Made by a program: the position numbers and the translations under genes
In this document: positions 32,444 through 42,121 of the stretch, piece by piece
Layout of the letters: each line of letters opens with the position of its first letter
How positions within the stretch are numbered: position 1 is the first letter of the stretch
Assembly (NCBI RefSeq): GCF_947487915.1
Contig: NZ_CANKYH010000004.1
Span: 248,001-312,000 of the forward strand
DNA: 64,000 nt
DNA from: an uncultured Serinicoccus sp.
GTDB taxonomy: Bacteria > Actinomycetota > Actinomycetes > Actinomycetales > Dermatophilaceae
Direction: 5' to 3'
The notes under the pieces: generated by a model
Database searches by the model: none
What the model was told of the DNA's origin: nothing
The model's input: only the letters and a program-made list of their open reading frames with translations

Positions 32444-33175
32444 ATGCCGACCTACCGCGACGCCGCGATCGTGCTGCGGACGTACAAGCTCGGTGAGGCC
32501 GACCGCATCGTCATCCTGCTCGGACGCACCCGTGGCCGGATCCGCGCGGTCGCCAAGGGGATCCGGCGCACCTCCAGCAAGTTCGGTGCGCGGCTCGAGC
32601 CGGGCATGGTGGTCGACGTCCAGTGCTACGAGGGCCGCTCCTTGGACACCATCACCCAGGCCGACGGGCTCGCCCCCTACGGCGACGCCATCGCCCGCGT
32701 CTACCCGGCCTGGACCGCCGCCAGCGTCATGCTGGAGACCTGCGAGCAGCTCACCGAGGAGGGCACGCCGGCGCTGCAGCACTTCCGGTTGCTCGCGGGG
32801 GGTCTGGCGGCACTCGCCGCCGGGGACCACGACGCCCGCCTCGTCCTCGACTCCTACCTCCTGCGGGCGCTGGCCATCGCCGGTTGGCGGGCGAGCTTCG
32901 TCAACTGTGCGCGCTGCGGCATGACCGGGCCGCACCGCGCGTTCCACGTCCCCTCCGGTGGCTCGGTCTGCCCGGTATGCCGTCCGCCCGGCTCCACCGC
33001 CCCCGCGCCGGAGACGATGGCGCTGCTCGCCGCCCTGTTCACCAGCGACTGGGGCGTCGCCGACGCCAGCCAGAGCCGGCACCGCGGTGAGGCGAGCGGG
33101 CTCGTGGCGGCATACCTGCAGTGGCACCTGGAGCGGGGCGTGCGCTCGTTGCGACACCTGGAGAGGACCCCCTGA
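32444..33175 (+). CDS. recO: DNA repair protein RecO
   Basis: 243 residues. An N-terminal OB fold opens YRDAAIVLRTYKLGEADRIVILLGRTRGRIRAVAKGIRR. A helical domain and a C4 zinc motif follow (NCARCGMTG and SVCPVCRP, about 151-184). RecO loads RecA through RecFOR and anneals ssDNA. The ATG lies in a GTATGCC motif seven bases after a GACACT hexamer, so the leader is very short or absent. It is directly followed by uppS. Confidence 0.93.
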   Translation: MPTYRDAAIVLRTYKLGEADRIVILLGRTRGRIRAVAKGIRRTSSKFGARLEPGMVVDVQCYEGRSLDTITQADGLAPYGDAIARVYPAWTAASVMLETCEQLTEEGTPALQHFRLLAGGLAALAAGDHDARLVLDSYLLRALAIAGWRASFVNCARCGMTGPHRAFHVPSGGSVCPVCRPPGSTAPAPETMALLAALFTSDWGVADASQSRHRGEASGLVAAYLQWHLERGVRSLRHLERTP

Positions 33176-33958
33176 GTGAGCACCCACCCCCGGCAGCCCT
33201 TCGCCCACCCCTCGGGGGCGACGCCGCCGCCGGTGCCGCGCGACCTCGTCCCGCGCCACGTCGCCGTCGTCATGGACGGCAACGGCCGGTGGGCCAACCA
33301 GCGGGGCCTGAAGCGCACGCAGGGGCACGAGGCGGGGGAGGCCTCGCTGCTGGACGTCATCGCCGGCGGCATCGAGATCGGCGTGCAGTGCATCAGCGCC
33401 TACGCGTTCTCCACCGAGAACTGGCGGCGCAGCCCCGACGAGGTCCGCTTCCTCATGGGCTTCAACCGCGCGGTCATCCACCGGCGCCGCGAGGAGCTCG
33501 ACTCCTGGGGCGTGCGGGTGGTCTGGTCCGGGCGCAAGCCGCGGCTGTGGCGGTCGGTCATCTCCGAGCTGGAGTCGGCCGAGCGCCAGACCGCGGGCAA
33601 CGACGTCATCACCCTCAACTTCTGCGTCAACTACGGCGGGCGGGCCGAGATCGGCGACGCCGTCCGCCGCATCGCCGAGGACGTCAAGGCCGGGCGTCTG
33701 TCACCGCGGGGCGTCGACGACCGGACCATCGGCCGCTACCTCTACCACCCCGAGGTGCCCGACGTGGACCTCTTCGTCCGCAGCTCGGGTGAGCAGCGCA
33801 CCTCCAACTTCCTGCTCTGGCAGAGCGCCTACGCCGAGATGGTCTTCCAGGACGTGCTCTGGCCGGACTACGACCGGCGCGACCTCTGGCGGGCGATCGA
33901 GCAGTACGCCTCCCGCGACCGCCGCTACGGCGGCGCCGTGGACACACCGGACGGCTGA
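33176..33958 (+). CDS. uppS: Isoprenyl diphosphate synthase (undecaprenyl/decaprenyl type, UppS family)
   Basis: 260 residues. Motifs are [17 protein letters not shown] (catalytic Asp, about 28-44), [16 protein letters not shown] (about 81-91), [21 protein letters not shown] (about 199-219) and the end [18 protein letters not shown]. It makes the lipid carrier for peptidoglycan synthesis; product chain length cannot be judged here. The GTG start directly follows the recO TGA, a conserved actinobacterial pair. Confidence 0.94.
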   Translation: MSTHPRQPFAHPSGATPPPVPRDLVPRHVAVVMDGNGRWANQRGLKRTQGHEAGEASLLDVIAGGIEIGVQCISAYAFSTENWRRSPDEVRFLMGFNRAVIHRRREELDSWGVRVVWSGRKPRLWRSVISELESAERQTAGNDVITLNFCVNYGGRAEIGDAVRRIAEDVKAGRLSPRGVDDRTIGRYLYHPEVPDVDLFVRSSGEQRTSNFLLWQSAYAEMVFQDVLWPDYDRRDLWRAIEQYASRDRRYGGAVDTPDG

Positions 33959-34047
33959 GCGGGCAGGCCCAGGTGGTCCGAGCGCCCGGGCTGTCCGACA
34001 GCCCCCTCGTCCACCGGCAGCCGCCAGGTCAACTGGCAGCCTGCACG

Positions 34048-34098
34048 AGGAGGCCGACAGCTGACCAGGAGGCTGGTAGCTGACCAGGAGGCCGACAG
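34048..34098. repeat. 19-bp imperfect tandem repeat, about 2.6 copies
   Basis: AGGAGGCCGACAGCTGACC (34048-34066) is followed by AGGAGGCTGGTAGCTGACC (34067-34085) and a partial third unit to 34098. It lies in the 180-bp gap between convergent uppS and zur. No gene is seen in 33959-34138. Confidence 0.85.
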
Positions 34099-34100
34099 TG

Positions 34101-34123
34101 GGGGCCCCGCCGGAACGGGCCCC
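34101..34123 (-). terminator. Hairpin downstream of zur
   Basis: GGGGCCC (34101-34107) pairs with GGGCCCC (34117-34123) across nine bases, 16 bp beyond the zur stop. It could serve both convergent transcripts. Confidence 0.55.
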
Positions 34124-34138
34124 AGGAACCGTGCGGGG

Positions 34139-34525
34139 TCAGTGGCAGGAGGAGCAGGTGCCGACGATCTCCAGCGTGTGCGCCACGTCGGTGAAGCCGT
34201 GCTCGGCGGCGACGGCGTCGGTCCAGCGCTCGACGGTGGGGCCCTCGACCTCGACGGTGCGGCCGCAGACCCGGCAGAGCAGGTGGTGGTGGTGCCCGGT
34301 GGAGCACTTGCGGTAGACCGCCTCGCCCTCGCCGGTGCGCAGCACGTCGACGTCCCCGGAGTCGGCCAGCGTCGACAGGGTCCGGTAGACGGTCGCCAGG
34401 CCCACCTTCTCGCCGGACTCGCGCAGCTGCGCGTGCAGGTCCTGGGCGCTGGTGAAGTCCTGGGTCGAGCCCAGGGCGTCGATCACCGCCGACTGCTGGC
34501 GGGTGGGGCGTCGGGTCGTGGTCAT
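34139..34525 (-). CDS. zur: Zinc uptake regulator Zur (Fur family)
   Basis: 128 residues, Fur-family size. The winged helix (about 5-80) has TSAQDLHAQLRESGEKVGLATVYRTLSTLADSGDVDVLRT. Metal sites are HHHHLLCRVCGRTVEVEG (about 80-97) and the C-terminal CSSCH, giving two CxxC pairs for structural zinc. The ATG overlaps the znuB stop (ATGA), so the regulator is made from the operon it should repress through the Zur box at 37338. Assigned Zur rather than Fur from this context. Confidence 0.92.
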   Translation of the reverse strand: MTTTRRPTRQQSAVIDALGSTQDFTSAQDLHAQLRESGEKVGLATVYRTLSTLADSGDVDVLRTGEGEAVYRKCSTGHHHHLLCRVCGRTVEVEGPTVERWTDAVAAEHGFTDVAHTLEIVGTCSSCH

Positions 34526-35580
34526 CGGGTCACCTCCTCGCGGTCTCCCAGGGTATGCCGTCCCGCCCGCGCCCCGGCCACCCCGCCCGACCCGGGATCG
34601 GCGTCGGCGGGCGGGTGGTCCGCGTGCTCGTCGTAGTGACCCTCGTGCGCGGCGTGCCGGTGCCCGTCGTGCAGGTAGTCCACGTGGTCCCCGTGGGCCA
34701 CCGCCTCGTGGCCGCACCCGGGCCCGTGCTCGTGCAGGTGGCGCTCGGCGTGCCGGTGCCGGGCGGCGGCCACCGCGCGACGCAGCGTGCCGGCGAGGGC
34801 GGCGACGGCGAAGAGGGCGATGGCGAGCAGCACGATGGTGCCGCCGGACGCGGTGTCGGCGTAGTAGCTCGTCACCACCCCGCCGACCGAGGACGCCACG
34901 CCGATCCCGGCGGCCCACCACCCGGCGGCGCGGAAGCTCGCGGACAGCTGTTGCGCCGCCGCGTTGGGGATGATCATGAGGGCGCTGATGAGGAGCAGCC
35001 CGATGACCCGCATCGCGACGACGACGGTCACGGCGGTGAGCACCGCGAGGACGATGTTGAGCGCGAGGACGGGCAGCCCAGAGGCCCGCGCGAACTCCTC
35101 GTCCCCGGCGACGGCGAAGAAGCGCTGGCGCAGGACCACCGTGACGAGGACGATGACCGCGGACAGCGCCGCGAAGACGATGACGTCGGCCGTGGTGGTC
35201 GTGGTGATGGCACCGAAGAGGTAGCCGGTGAGATTGGCGGTCTGCGCCCCGTCGACCTTGTTGATGATGACGACGCCGGCGGCGATGCCGCCGTAGAACA
35301 TCAGGGCCAGAGCGACGTCTCCGGAGGTGCGTCCACGGACCCGGATGAGCTCGATGGCCACCCCGGCCAGGACCGCGGCGACGAGCGCCGTCCAGACCGG
35401 GCTGGTGCTGGTCACGACGCCGATCGCCACCCCGGCGAGGGCGACGTGCCCGAGGCCGTCCCCGACGAGGGACAGCCGCCGTTGCACGAGGAAGATCCCG
35501 ACCATGGGGGCGGCCAGGCCCACCACGAGCGCGGCCAGCAGCGCGTTGCGCATGAAGTCGAGCGCGAGCATCTCGCTCAT
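34522..35580 (-). CDS. znuB: Zinc ABC transporter permease ZnuB with His-rich C-terminal tail
   Basis: 352 residues. The ABC-3 permease core (about 1-275, eight or more membrane segments) contains GDGLGHVALAGVAIG (about 40-54) and MRVIGLLLISALMIIPNAAAQ (about 188-208). A cytosolic tail of about 70 residues has at least 12 histidines in short HxH and HEH runs (RHRHAERHLHEHGPGCGHE, then HRHAAHEGHYDEHADH). ZnuB proteins normally end soon after the last helix, so this is an added metal-binding or buffering tail. It overlaps zur and znuC by four bases each. Confidence 0.92.
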   Translation of the reverse strand: MSEMLALDFMRNALLAALVVGLAAPMVGIFLVQRRLSLVGDGLGHVALAGVAIGVVTSTSPVWTALVAAVLAGVAIELIRVRGRTSGDVALALMFYGGIAAGVVIINKVDGAQTANLTGYLFGAITTTTTADVIVFAALSAVIVLVTVVLRQRFFAVAGDEEFARASGLPVLALNIVLAVLTAVTVVVAMRVIGLLLISALMIIPNAAAQQLSASFRAAGWWAAGIGVASSVGGVVTSYYADTASGGTIVLLAIALFAVAALAGTLRRAVAAARHRHAERHLHEHGPGCGHEAVAHGDHVDYLHDGHRHAAHEGHYDEHADHPPADADPGSGGVAGARAGRHTLGDREEVTR

Positions 35581-36326
35581 GCCGCCCCCCGCCCCGCGGC
35601 GCGGGCGCGCTCGGCCTGGTGCGCGGCATACCCGTGCGGTGACCCGTCGAAGGCGAGGTGCCCGGCGTCCAGCTCCACGATCCGGTCGACGACCCCGCGC
35701 AGCGCCTCCAGCTCGTGGGTCACCACGAGCATGGTGGTGCCGCTCGTGGCCAGCCGGTGGAGCACCCCGGCGAGGACGCCCTGGCTGGCGTGGTCGACGC
35801 CGGCCGTGGGCTCGTCCATGACGAGCACGTCAGGCTGGGCGACGAGCGCCCGGGCGATGAGCACGCGGCGCTGCTGGCCGCCGGAGAGGGTGTCGACGTC
35901 GAAGCGCGCCCGGTCGGCCAGGCCGACGGTCTCCAGGGCGCGTCGCACCGCGTCCCGGTCGCGGCGACCCGCGGGGCGCCACCACGGCCGGGTGGCGAGC
36001 AGCCCGGTCGACACGATCTCGCTGACCGTCGCCCGGACCCCGCCGGTGAGGGTATGCCGCTGGGGCACGTACCCGATCCGGGTCCGGTCCCGCAGCCGGT
36101 CCAGGGGGGTTCCGAGCACCTCGACGGTCCCGCCGAGGTGCTCGGACAGGCCGAGCAGCCCGGTGACCAGCGTGGTCTTGCCCGAGCCGTTCGGACCCAG
36201 CAGCGCGAGGACCTCACCGCGGGTGACCGTCAGGTCGATCCCGGTGACGACCGGGCGCCCGTGGTGGCCGAAGCTGGCCGCCCGCAGGTCGACGACCGTG
36301 GGGGAGGTGGCGTCGTCGGTGCTCAC
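35577..36326 (-). CDS. znuC: Zinc ABC transporter ATP-binding protein ZnuC
   Basis: 249 residues. Walker A is LLGPNGSGKTTLV (about 38-50) and the signature LSGGQQRRVLIARALV (about 142-157). Walker B VLVMDEPTAGVD and the H-loop LVVTHE follow. It powers the ZnuB permease. Both ends overlap neighbours by four bases (GTGA with znuA, ATGA with znuB). Confidence 0.95.
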   Translation of the reverse strand: MSTDDATSPTVVDLRAASFGHHGRPVVTGIDLTVTRGEVLALLGPNGSGKTTLVTGLLGLSEHLGGTVEVLGTPLDRLRDRTRIGYVPQRHTLTGGVRATVSEIVSTGLLATRPWWRPAGRRDRDAVRRALETVGLADRARFDVDTLSGGQQRRVLIARALVAQPDVLVMDEPTAGVDHASQGVLAGVLHRLATSGTTMLVVTHELEALRGVVDRIVELDAGHLAFDGSPHGYAAHQAERARAAGRGAA

Positions 36327-37318
36327 GAGCAGCCGAGGCCCTCGGTGAGGGCATCCAGGTTGGCGCGCATGACCTCAAGGTAGTCCTCCCCGGCCGAGGC
36401 GTCGGTGAGGCTCTCGACCGGGTCGAGGGTGAGCACCTGGGTGCCGGTCTCCTGGGCGACCGTGCTGGCGATGGCGTCGCTGAGGATGGACTCGGCGTAG
36501 ATCGTGCTGACGTCGAGGTCCTCGACCTGGGCGCTCACCTCGGCCAGCCGGGCGGGGGAGGGCTCGGAGTCCGGGGAGATCCCGGTGATGCCGAGCTGGT
36601 GCAGGTCGTAGCGGGCCGCGAGGTAGCCGAACGCCTCGTGCGTGGTGACCAGGTCGCGGCTCTCGCACTGCGCCAGACCAGCGGTGTAGTCCTCGTCCAG
36701 GGCGGCCAGGTCCTCGACCACGGCGGCGGCGTTGGCCTCGTAGGTGTCCGCCCCCTCGGGGTCGATCTCGGCCAGGCGGTCCGCGATCGCCTGGGCGACC
36801 TCGCCGTAGCGCTCGGTGTCCAGCCAGAAGTGCGGGTCCTCCCCCCCGTGGTCGTGGCCGTCGTCCCCCTCGGCGTGCCCGTCCTCGGCGTGCTCGTCCT
36901 CGTCCGCGTGGGCCGCGTGCTCCTCGGCGCCCTCTCCGACGGCCAGGAGATCGGCCACCGGGGTGACGTCGAGCGCGCTGTCCGGCGCCTGGGCGGCGAC
37001 CGCGTCGTCGACGGCGGCCTGCAGACCGGAGGAGTAGACCACCAGGTCCGCGCCGCCGACGGTCCCCACCGCGCGAGGGCTCAGCTCGGCGTCGTGCGGG
37101 TCGGCGCCCGCTCCGGTGAGGACGGTGAGGTCGGCGCGGTCCCCGGCCACCCGCTCCACGAGGTACTCCAACGGGTAGAAGCTCGCGACCACCTCGAGCG
37201 AGGCCTGGTCGCCGGACCCCTCCTCACCAGCGCCGTCGCCACCGGAGGACGAGCCGCAGGCCCCGAGGGCGAGCGCGAGGCAGGAGGAGAGGAGCACGGC
37301 GGTGCGCAGACGAGGCAT
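36323..37318 (-). CDS. znuA: Zinc-binding lipoprotein ZnuA
   Basis: 331 residues. The lipobox is LALGAC (Cys21). TroA-like N and C lobes (about 40-330) carry the metal ligands, with HDAELSP near 80. The His-Asp/Glu-rich loop characteristic of zinc (not manganese) binders is EEHAAHADEDEHAEDGHAEG followed by HDHGGEDPHFWLD, about 135-170. TTHEAFGYLAARY and the C-lobe YAESILSD follow. It is the first gene of znuA-znuC-znuB-zur. Confidence 0.95.
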   Translation of the reverse strand: MPRLRTAVLLSSCLALALGACGSSSGGDGAGEEGSGDQASLEVVASFYPLEYLVERVAGDRADLTVLTGAGADPHDAELSPRAVGTVGGADLVVYSSGLQAAVDDAVAAQAPDSALDVTPVADLLAVGEGAEEHAAHADEDEHAEDGHAEGDDGHDHGGEDPHFWLDTERYGEVAQAIADRLAEIDPEGADTYEANAAAVVEDLAALDEDYTAGLAQCESRDLVTTHEAFGYLAARYDLHQLGITGISPDSEPSPARLAEVSAQVEDLDVSTIYAESILSDAIASTVAQETGTQVLTLDPVESLTDASAGEDYLEVMRANLDALTEGLGCS

Positions 37319-37337
37319 ACCCCCAGTGTCAGGAGAT

Positions 37338-37352
37338 TGATAATGATTGTCA
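37338..37352. promoter_or_regulatory. Zur box in the znuA promoter
   Basis: TGATAATGATTGTCA is a 15-bp dyad of the Zur consensus TGAAAATGATTTTCA form, three mismatches. On the minus strand its end reads TTGACA, a consensus -35, so bound Zur would block polymerase. It is 20 bases upstream of the znuA ATG and is one of the most AT-rich spots in the window. Confidence 0.85.
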
Positions 37353-37360
37353 AAACATGA

Positions 37361-37383
37361 CGGGCGGCCGCGCAGCCCGCCCG
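37361..37383 (-). terminator. Hairpin between the DUF6703-like gene and znuA
   Basis: CGGGCGG (37361-37367) pairs with CCGCCCG (37377-37383), nine-base loop. It would end transcription from the upstream minus-strand gene just before the Zur-controlled promoter. Confidence 0.5.
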
Positions 37384-37408
37384 ATCCTCCCCAGGCCCTG
37401 CGCCCCCG

Positions 37409-37750
37409 TCAGCCGCGGGGTACCAGCTGGACGACCGTCACGGCGAGGAAGAGCAGCAGCACGGCCACCCGCATGAGCCGCTCGACCCCGGTCAGCCGCG
37501 GCCAGGAGAGGTAGAGCAGCCAGCCGACGAAGGCCAGGGCGACGCCGACGAGGATCCAGCCGGCGGTGCCCCCGAGGATGCCGCCCCCGAGGATGAGCAG
37601 CAGCAGCGCCAGGAAGGGCAGCCACACCGGCAGCCTGGCCAGCTGCAGCAGGGCCGGTCGGCTGGCCCGCTCGATGGCGCTGCGGACCGGCCCGGGCGCG
37701 GCCGTGGCGCCCGGTGCCTCGCGGTCGGGGGAGGGCTCGCTGGTGCTCAC
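37409..37750 (-). CDS. Small membrane protein, DUF6703-like
   Basis: 113 residues with a polar, Pro/Glu-rich N-terminus (1-40). Three closely spaced hydrophobic segments follow: about 43-60 WLPFLALLLLILGGGILGG, 62-80 and 93-110 (LLLFLAVTVVQLV). The arrangement resembles the actinobacterial DUF6703 family, by memory; the function is unknown. GTG start, 55 bp from the divergent glyS start. Confidence 0.65.
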   Translation of the reverse strand: MSTSEPSPDREAPGATAAPGPVRSAIERASRPALLQLARLPVWLPFLALLLLILGGGILGGTAGWILVGVALAFVGWLLYLSWPRLTGVERLMRVAVLLLFLAVTVVQLVPRG

Positions 37751-37793
37751 CGGACCAGCCTAAACCGGGTCCGGAGGCCCGCCGCACGCCGCT

Positions 37794-37799
37794 TAGACT
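37794..37799 (+). promoter_or_regulatory. -10 element TAGACT, leaderless start of glyS
   Basis: TAGACT ends six bases before the glyS ATG (37806), so the expected start point is the ATG itself. No Shine-Dalgarno and no T-box-like leader fits in this space. Confidence 0.6.
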
Positions 37800-37805
37800 G
37801 GGTGC

Positions 37806-39203
<1,398 letters not shown>

Positions 39204-39243
39204 CGCCAGCCTCCCCGGGCAGCCGGTGGACCGGAGGTATGCC

Positions 39244-39852
39244 TCAGCCTCCGGTGAGCAGGGCGACACCGAGGCCCAGCATGACGAGCGCGATGAGCGC
39301 GTCGAGGACCTGCCAGGCCCGGGGCCGGGCCAGCAGCGGCGCCAGGCGCCGGGAGCCGAAGCCGAGCACGCTGAACCACAGGATGCTGGCGCCCACGAGC
39401 CCCGCGTAGTACCACCACCGGCCCTGCGGGCCGTGCGTGTTGGCGATGGACCCGAGCACGATGATGTCGAGGTAGAGGTGCGGGTTGAGCCAGGTCAGGG
39501 CGGCCATGGTGGTCAGCGCGCGCCGGAGCGACACCTGCCGACCCGCGCCGGCCACCAGGGTCTCCCCCGGGCGCAGGGCGCGCCAGCCCACGTGGAGTCC
39601 GTAGCCGATGACGAACAGTCCACCGCCCCAGCGCGCGAGGGTGAGGAAGGCCGGCCACTGCTGGACCGCCGCACCCACCCCCAGCACGGCCAGCCCGATG
39701 AGCACCACGTCGGAGGCGGCGCAGAGCGTGACGAGCGCGCCGACGTGCTGGCGGCGCAACCCCTGCCGCAGCAGGTAGGCGTTCTGCGCACCCACCGCGG
39801 CGATGAGGGCGATGCCGGTGACGAGGCCGGCGGCGATGAGCGGGAGGGGCAT
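39244..39852 (-). CDS. LysE/ArgO-type amino acid exporter
   Basis: 202 residues from the ATG at 39852 (MPLPLIAAGLVTG). Five or six hydrophobic segments and the LysE start GLVTGIALIAAVGAQNAYLLRQGLRRQHV, with the AVGAQNAYLLRQG core; later LTWLNPHLYLDIIVLG. It exports lysine or arginine by family. It is divergent from the ArgP/LysG-type regulator, as in Corynebacterium lysE-lysG. Confidence 0.9.
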   Translation of the reverse strand: MPLPLIAAGLVTGIALIAAVGAQNAYLLRQGLRRQHVGALVTLCAASDVVLIGLAVLGVGAAVQQWPAFLTLARWGGGLFVIGYGLHVGWRALRPGETLVAGAGRQVSLRRALTTMAALTWLNPHLYLDIIVLGSIANTHGPQGRWWYYAGLVGASILWFSVLGFGSRRLAPLLARPRAWQVLDALIALVMLGLGVALLTGG

Positions 39853-39907
39853 GGTCACCACGGTAGGCCGCTCCCGGCCGGACCCGGGCATCAAGCGCCA
39901 TGAAGGA

Positions 39908-39917
39908 TTCTGCAGAA
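39908..39917. promoter_or_regulatory. Dyad TTCTGCAGAA in the lysE/argP gap
   Basis: A perfect 10-bp palindrome, part of a less perfect longer symmetry, 19 bases before the regulator start and 56 bases from the exporter start. It is placed to be the LysR-type binding site that controls the exporter. Confidence 0.45.
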
Positions 39918-39935
39918 CCTGTAGCGTCTCTTCAC

Positions 39936-40880
39936 ATGGACCTCGACCCCGTCGCGCTGACGACCTTGAGCGCGGTCGTGCAGGAGGGGACCTTCGACCG
40001 GGCGGCCACCCGTCTGCGGGTCACGCCGTCGGCGGTGTCCCAGCGCGTCCGGGCGCTGGAGCAGGCGCTGGGCCGCGTCGTCGTGACCCGCACCAAGCCG
40101 ACCCGGGCGACCCCGGCCGGCGAGGTGCTCCTGCGCCTGGCCGGCCAGTGGGAGGTCCTCCTGGGCGACGCGCTGGCCGAGCTCGTCCCCGAGACCCACG
40201 GCACGGCATACCCGACCGTCGCCGTGGTGGTGAACGCCGACTCCCTGGCCACCTGGCTGCTTCCCGCACTCGCCCGGGCCCAGGCCGAGCTGGGGGTGGT
40301 GCTCGAGCTGGTCCGGGAGGACGAGGAGTATGCCTCCGACCGCGTCCGTGCCGGGTCCGCGCTGGCAGCGGTGACCGCGGACCCGACCCCGGTGCCGGGC
40401 TGCCGGCTCACGTCGCTCGGTGCGATGCGCTACGTGGCCGTGTGCTCGCCCGCCTTCCACCAGCGGTGGTTCGCCGAGGGGCCGCGGGCCGCCTCGCTGG
40501 ACTCGGCCCCGATCGTGCGCTTCGACGAGCGCGACCGGATGCAGCACCGGGTCGCCCGGCGGTGGGCACGCCGGGAGGTGGACCCACCGGCCCACGTGGT
40601 CGGGTCGAGCCACGGCTTCGCGGACGCGGTGGTCCTCGGCATGGGGTGGGGGATGCTGCCCGTCGGGTGGGCGGCCCCGCTCCTGGACGACGGGGCGCTG
40701 GTGGTCCTGGGTCCGCGCGCCGAGACCGAGGTGCCGCTGCACTGGCTCAGCGCCCGGCTGTCCTCGCGCACCCTCGACGTGCTCACCCGCTGCGTCACCG
40801 AGCAGGCGGCGCAGACGCTGACGCCGCACCGCGGCCGGCCCGCGGGGCCGCGGGGCGGTGGGACAATGGGCGGGCCATGA
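39936..40880 (+). CDS. LysR-family regulator, ArgP/LysG type
   Basis: 314 residues from the second ATG (MDLDPVALTTL). The helix-turn-helix (about 18-37) is GTFDRAATRLRVTPSAVSQRVRALEQALG. The effector domain includes VVVNADSLATWLLPALARA and GMGWGMLPVGWA, typical of ArgP/LysG (basic amino-acid sensing, activating lysE/argO). The stop overlaps the dusB start by four bases (ATGA). Confidence 0.9.
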   Translation: MDLDPVALTTLSAVVQEGTFDRAATRLRVTPSAVSQRVRALEQALGRVVVTRTKPTRATPAGEVLLRLAGQWEVLLGDALAELVPETHGTAYPTVAVVVNADSLATWLLPALARAQAELGVVLELVREDEEYASDRVRAGSALAAVTADPTPVPGCRLTSLGAMRYVAVCSPAFHQRWFAEGPRAASLDSAPIVRFDERDRMQHRVARRWARREVDPPAHVVGSSHGFADAVVLGMGWGMLPVGWAAPLLDDGALVVLGPRAETEVPLHWLSARLSSRTLDVLTRCVTEQAAQTLTPHRGRPAGPRGGGTMGGP

Positions 40881-42076
40881 CGATCACCGCCCCTGTCCTT
40901 CCGCCCCTGCAGATCGGCCCGCACACCATCGACTCCCCGGTGGTGCTCGCGCCCATGGCCGGCATCACCAACCGCGCCTTCCGACGCCTGTGCCGGGAGT
41001 ACGGCCAGGAGGGCCTGGCGGCGGCCGGGTCCGCGGGCGGCTCGGACTGCCTCTACGTCAGCGAGATGATCACCTCCCGTGCCCTCGTCGAGCGCACCCC
41101 GATCTCGATGAAGCTCATCGAGCACGGCGAGGGGGAGTCGCCGCGCTCCATCCAGCTCTACGGCGTCGACCCCGCGACCGTCGGCGCGGCGGTCCGGATG
41201 CTGGTCGAGGAGGACCGCGCCGACCACGTCGACCTCAACTTCGGCTGCCCGGTGCCCAAGGTCACCCGCAAGGGCGGGGGAGCGGCGCTGCCGTGGAAGA
41301 CCGAGCTCTTCCGGGGCATCGTGCGGGAGGCGGTCCGCGAGGCCACGCCCGCGGGCATCCCGGTGACGGTGAAGATGCGGGTCGGGATCGATGCGGAGCA
41401 CGAGACCTTCCTCAACGCCGGGCGCATCGCCGAGGACGAGGGGGCGGCCGCCGTCGCCCTGCACGCCCGGACCGCCGCGCAGGCCTACTCCGGGCAGGCG
41501 GACTGGGGCCGCATCGCCGAGCTCAAGGCCGCCGTCACCTCCATCCCCGTCCTGGGCAACGGGGACATCTGGTCGGCCGAGGACGCGCTCGCCATGGTCG
41601 AGCGCACCGGCTGCGACGGCGTGGTGGTCGGGCGCGGTTGCCTCGGACGCCCGTGGCTGTTCACCGACCTGGCCGCGGCGTTCGCCGGGTCGTCGGTGCG
41701 GGTGGAGCCGACGCTGCGGGAGGTGTGCCGGGTGCTGCGGCGGCACGCCGAGCTGCTCGCCGACTTTCACGGCGACGAGGGCCACGGCTGCCGCGACATC
41801 CGCAAGCACATCGCGTGGTACACCAAGGGCTTCCGCGTCGGGGGGCAGCTGCGCCACCAGCTCGGGCTCGTGCACACCCTGGCCGACCTCGACCGCCTCA
41901 TCGACAGCCTCGACCTCGACCAGCCCTGGCCCGGCGAGGCCGCCGAGGGGCAGCGGGGCCGAGCGGGGTCTCCCCGGGTCGTGGCCCTGCCGGAGCGGTG
42001 GCTGCAGGGCCGCGACCTCGACGGCGGCCAGCGGGAAGCCGTCGCCCAGGCCGAGCTGTCGGTGAGCGGCGGCTGA
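40877..42076 (+). CDS. dusB: tRNA-dihydrouridine synthase (DusB-like)
   Basis: 399 residues. The FMN barrel has VVLAPMAGITNRAFRRLC, VDLNFGCPVPKVTRKGGGAAL (catalytic Cys at FGCP), VTVKMRVGID, LHARTAAQAYSGQADW and VLGNGDIWSAEDA. A 13-residue stretch, GQEGLAAAGSAGGSD (about 46-60), lies between REY and CLYVSEMITSRALVER, where most homologues have only two or three residues. The C-terminal helical domain is complete. It starts inside the end of the regulator gene. Confidence 0.93.
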   Translation: MTITAPVLPPLQIGPHTIDSPVVLAPMAGITNRAFRRLCREYGQEGLAAAGSAGGSDCLYVSEMITSRALVERTPISMKLIEHGEGESPRSIQLYGVDPATVGAAVRMLVEEDRADHVDLNFGCPVPKVTRKGGGAALPWKTELFRGIVREAVREATPAGIPVTVKMRVGIDAEHETFLNAGRIAEDEGAAAVALHARTAAQAYSGQADWGRIAELKAAVTSIPVLGNGDIWSAEDALAMVERTGCDGVVVGRGCLGRPWLFTDLAAAFAGSSVRVEPTLREVCRVLRRHAELLADFHGDEGHGCRDIRKHIAWYTKGFRVGGQLRHQLGLVHTLADLDRLIDSLDLDQPWPGEAAEGQRGRAGSPRVVALPERWLQGRDLDGGQREAVAQAELSVSGG

Positions 42077-42121
42077 CGGCTCACCCTGCAGGAGCGGCGC
42101 CAGGCTCCTACCGTGGTGGGT

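Noticed and set aside
37750..37805. T-box riboswitch upstream of glyS
   Set aside because: The -10 element is six bases from the ATG, leaving no room for a leader.
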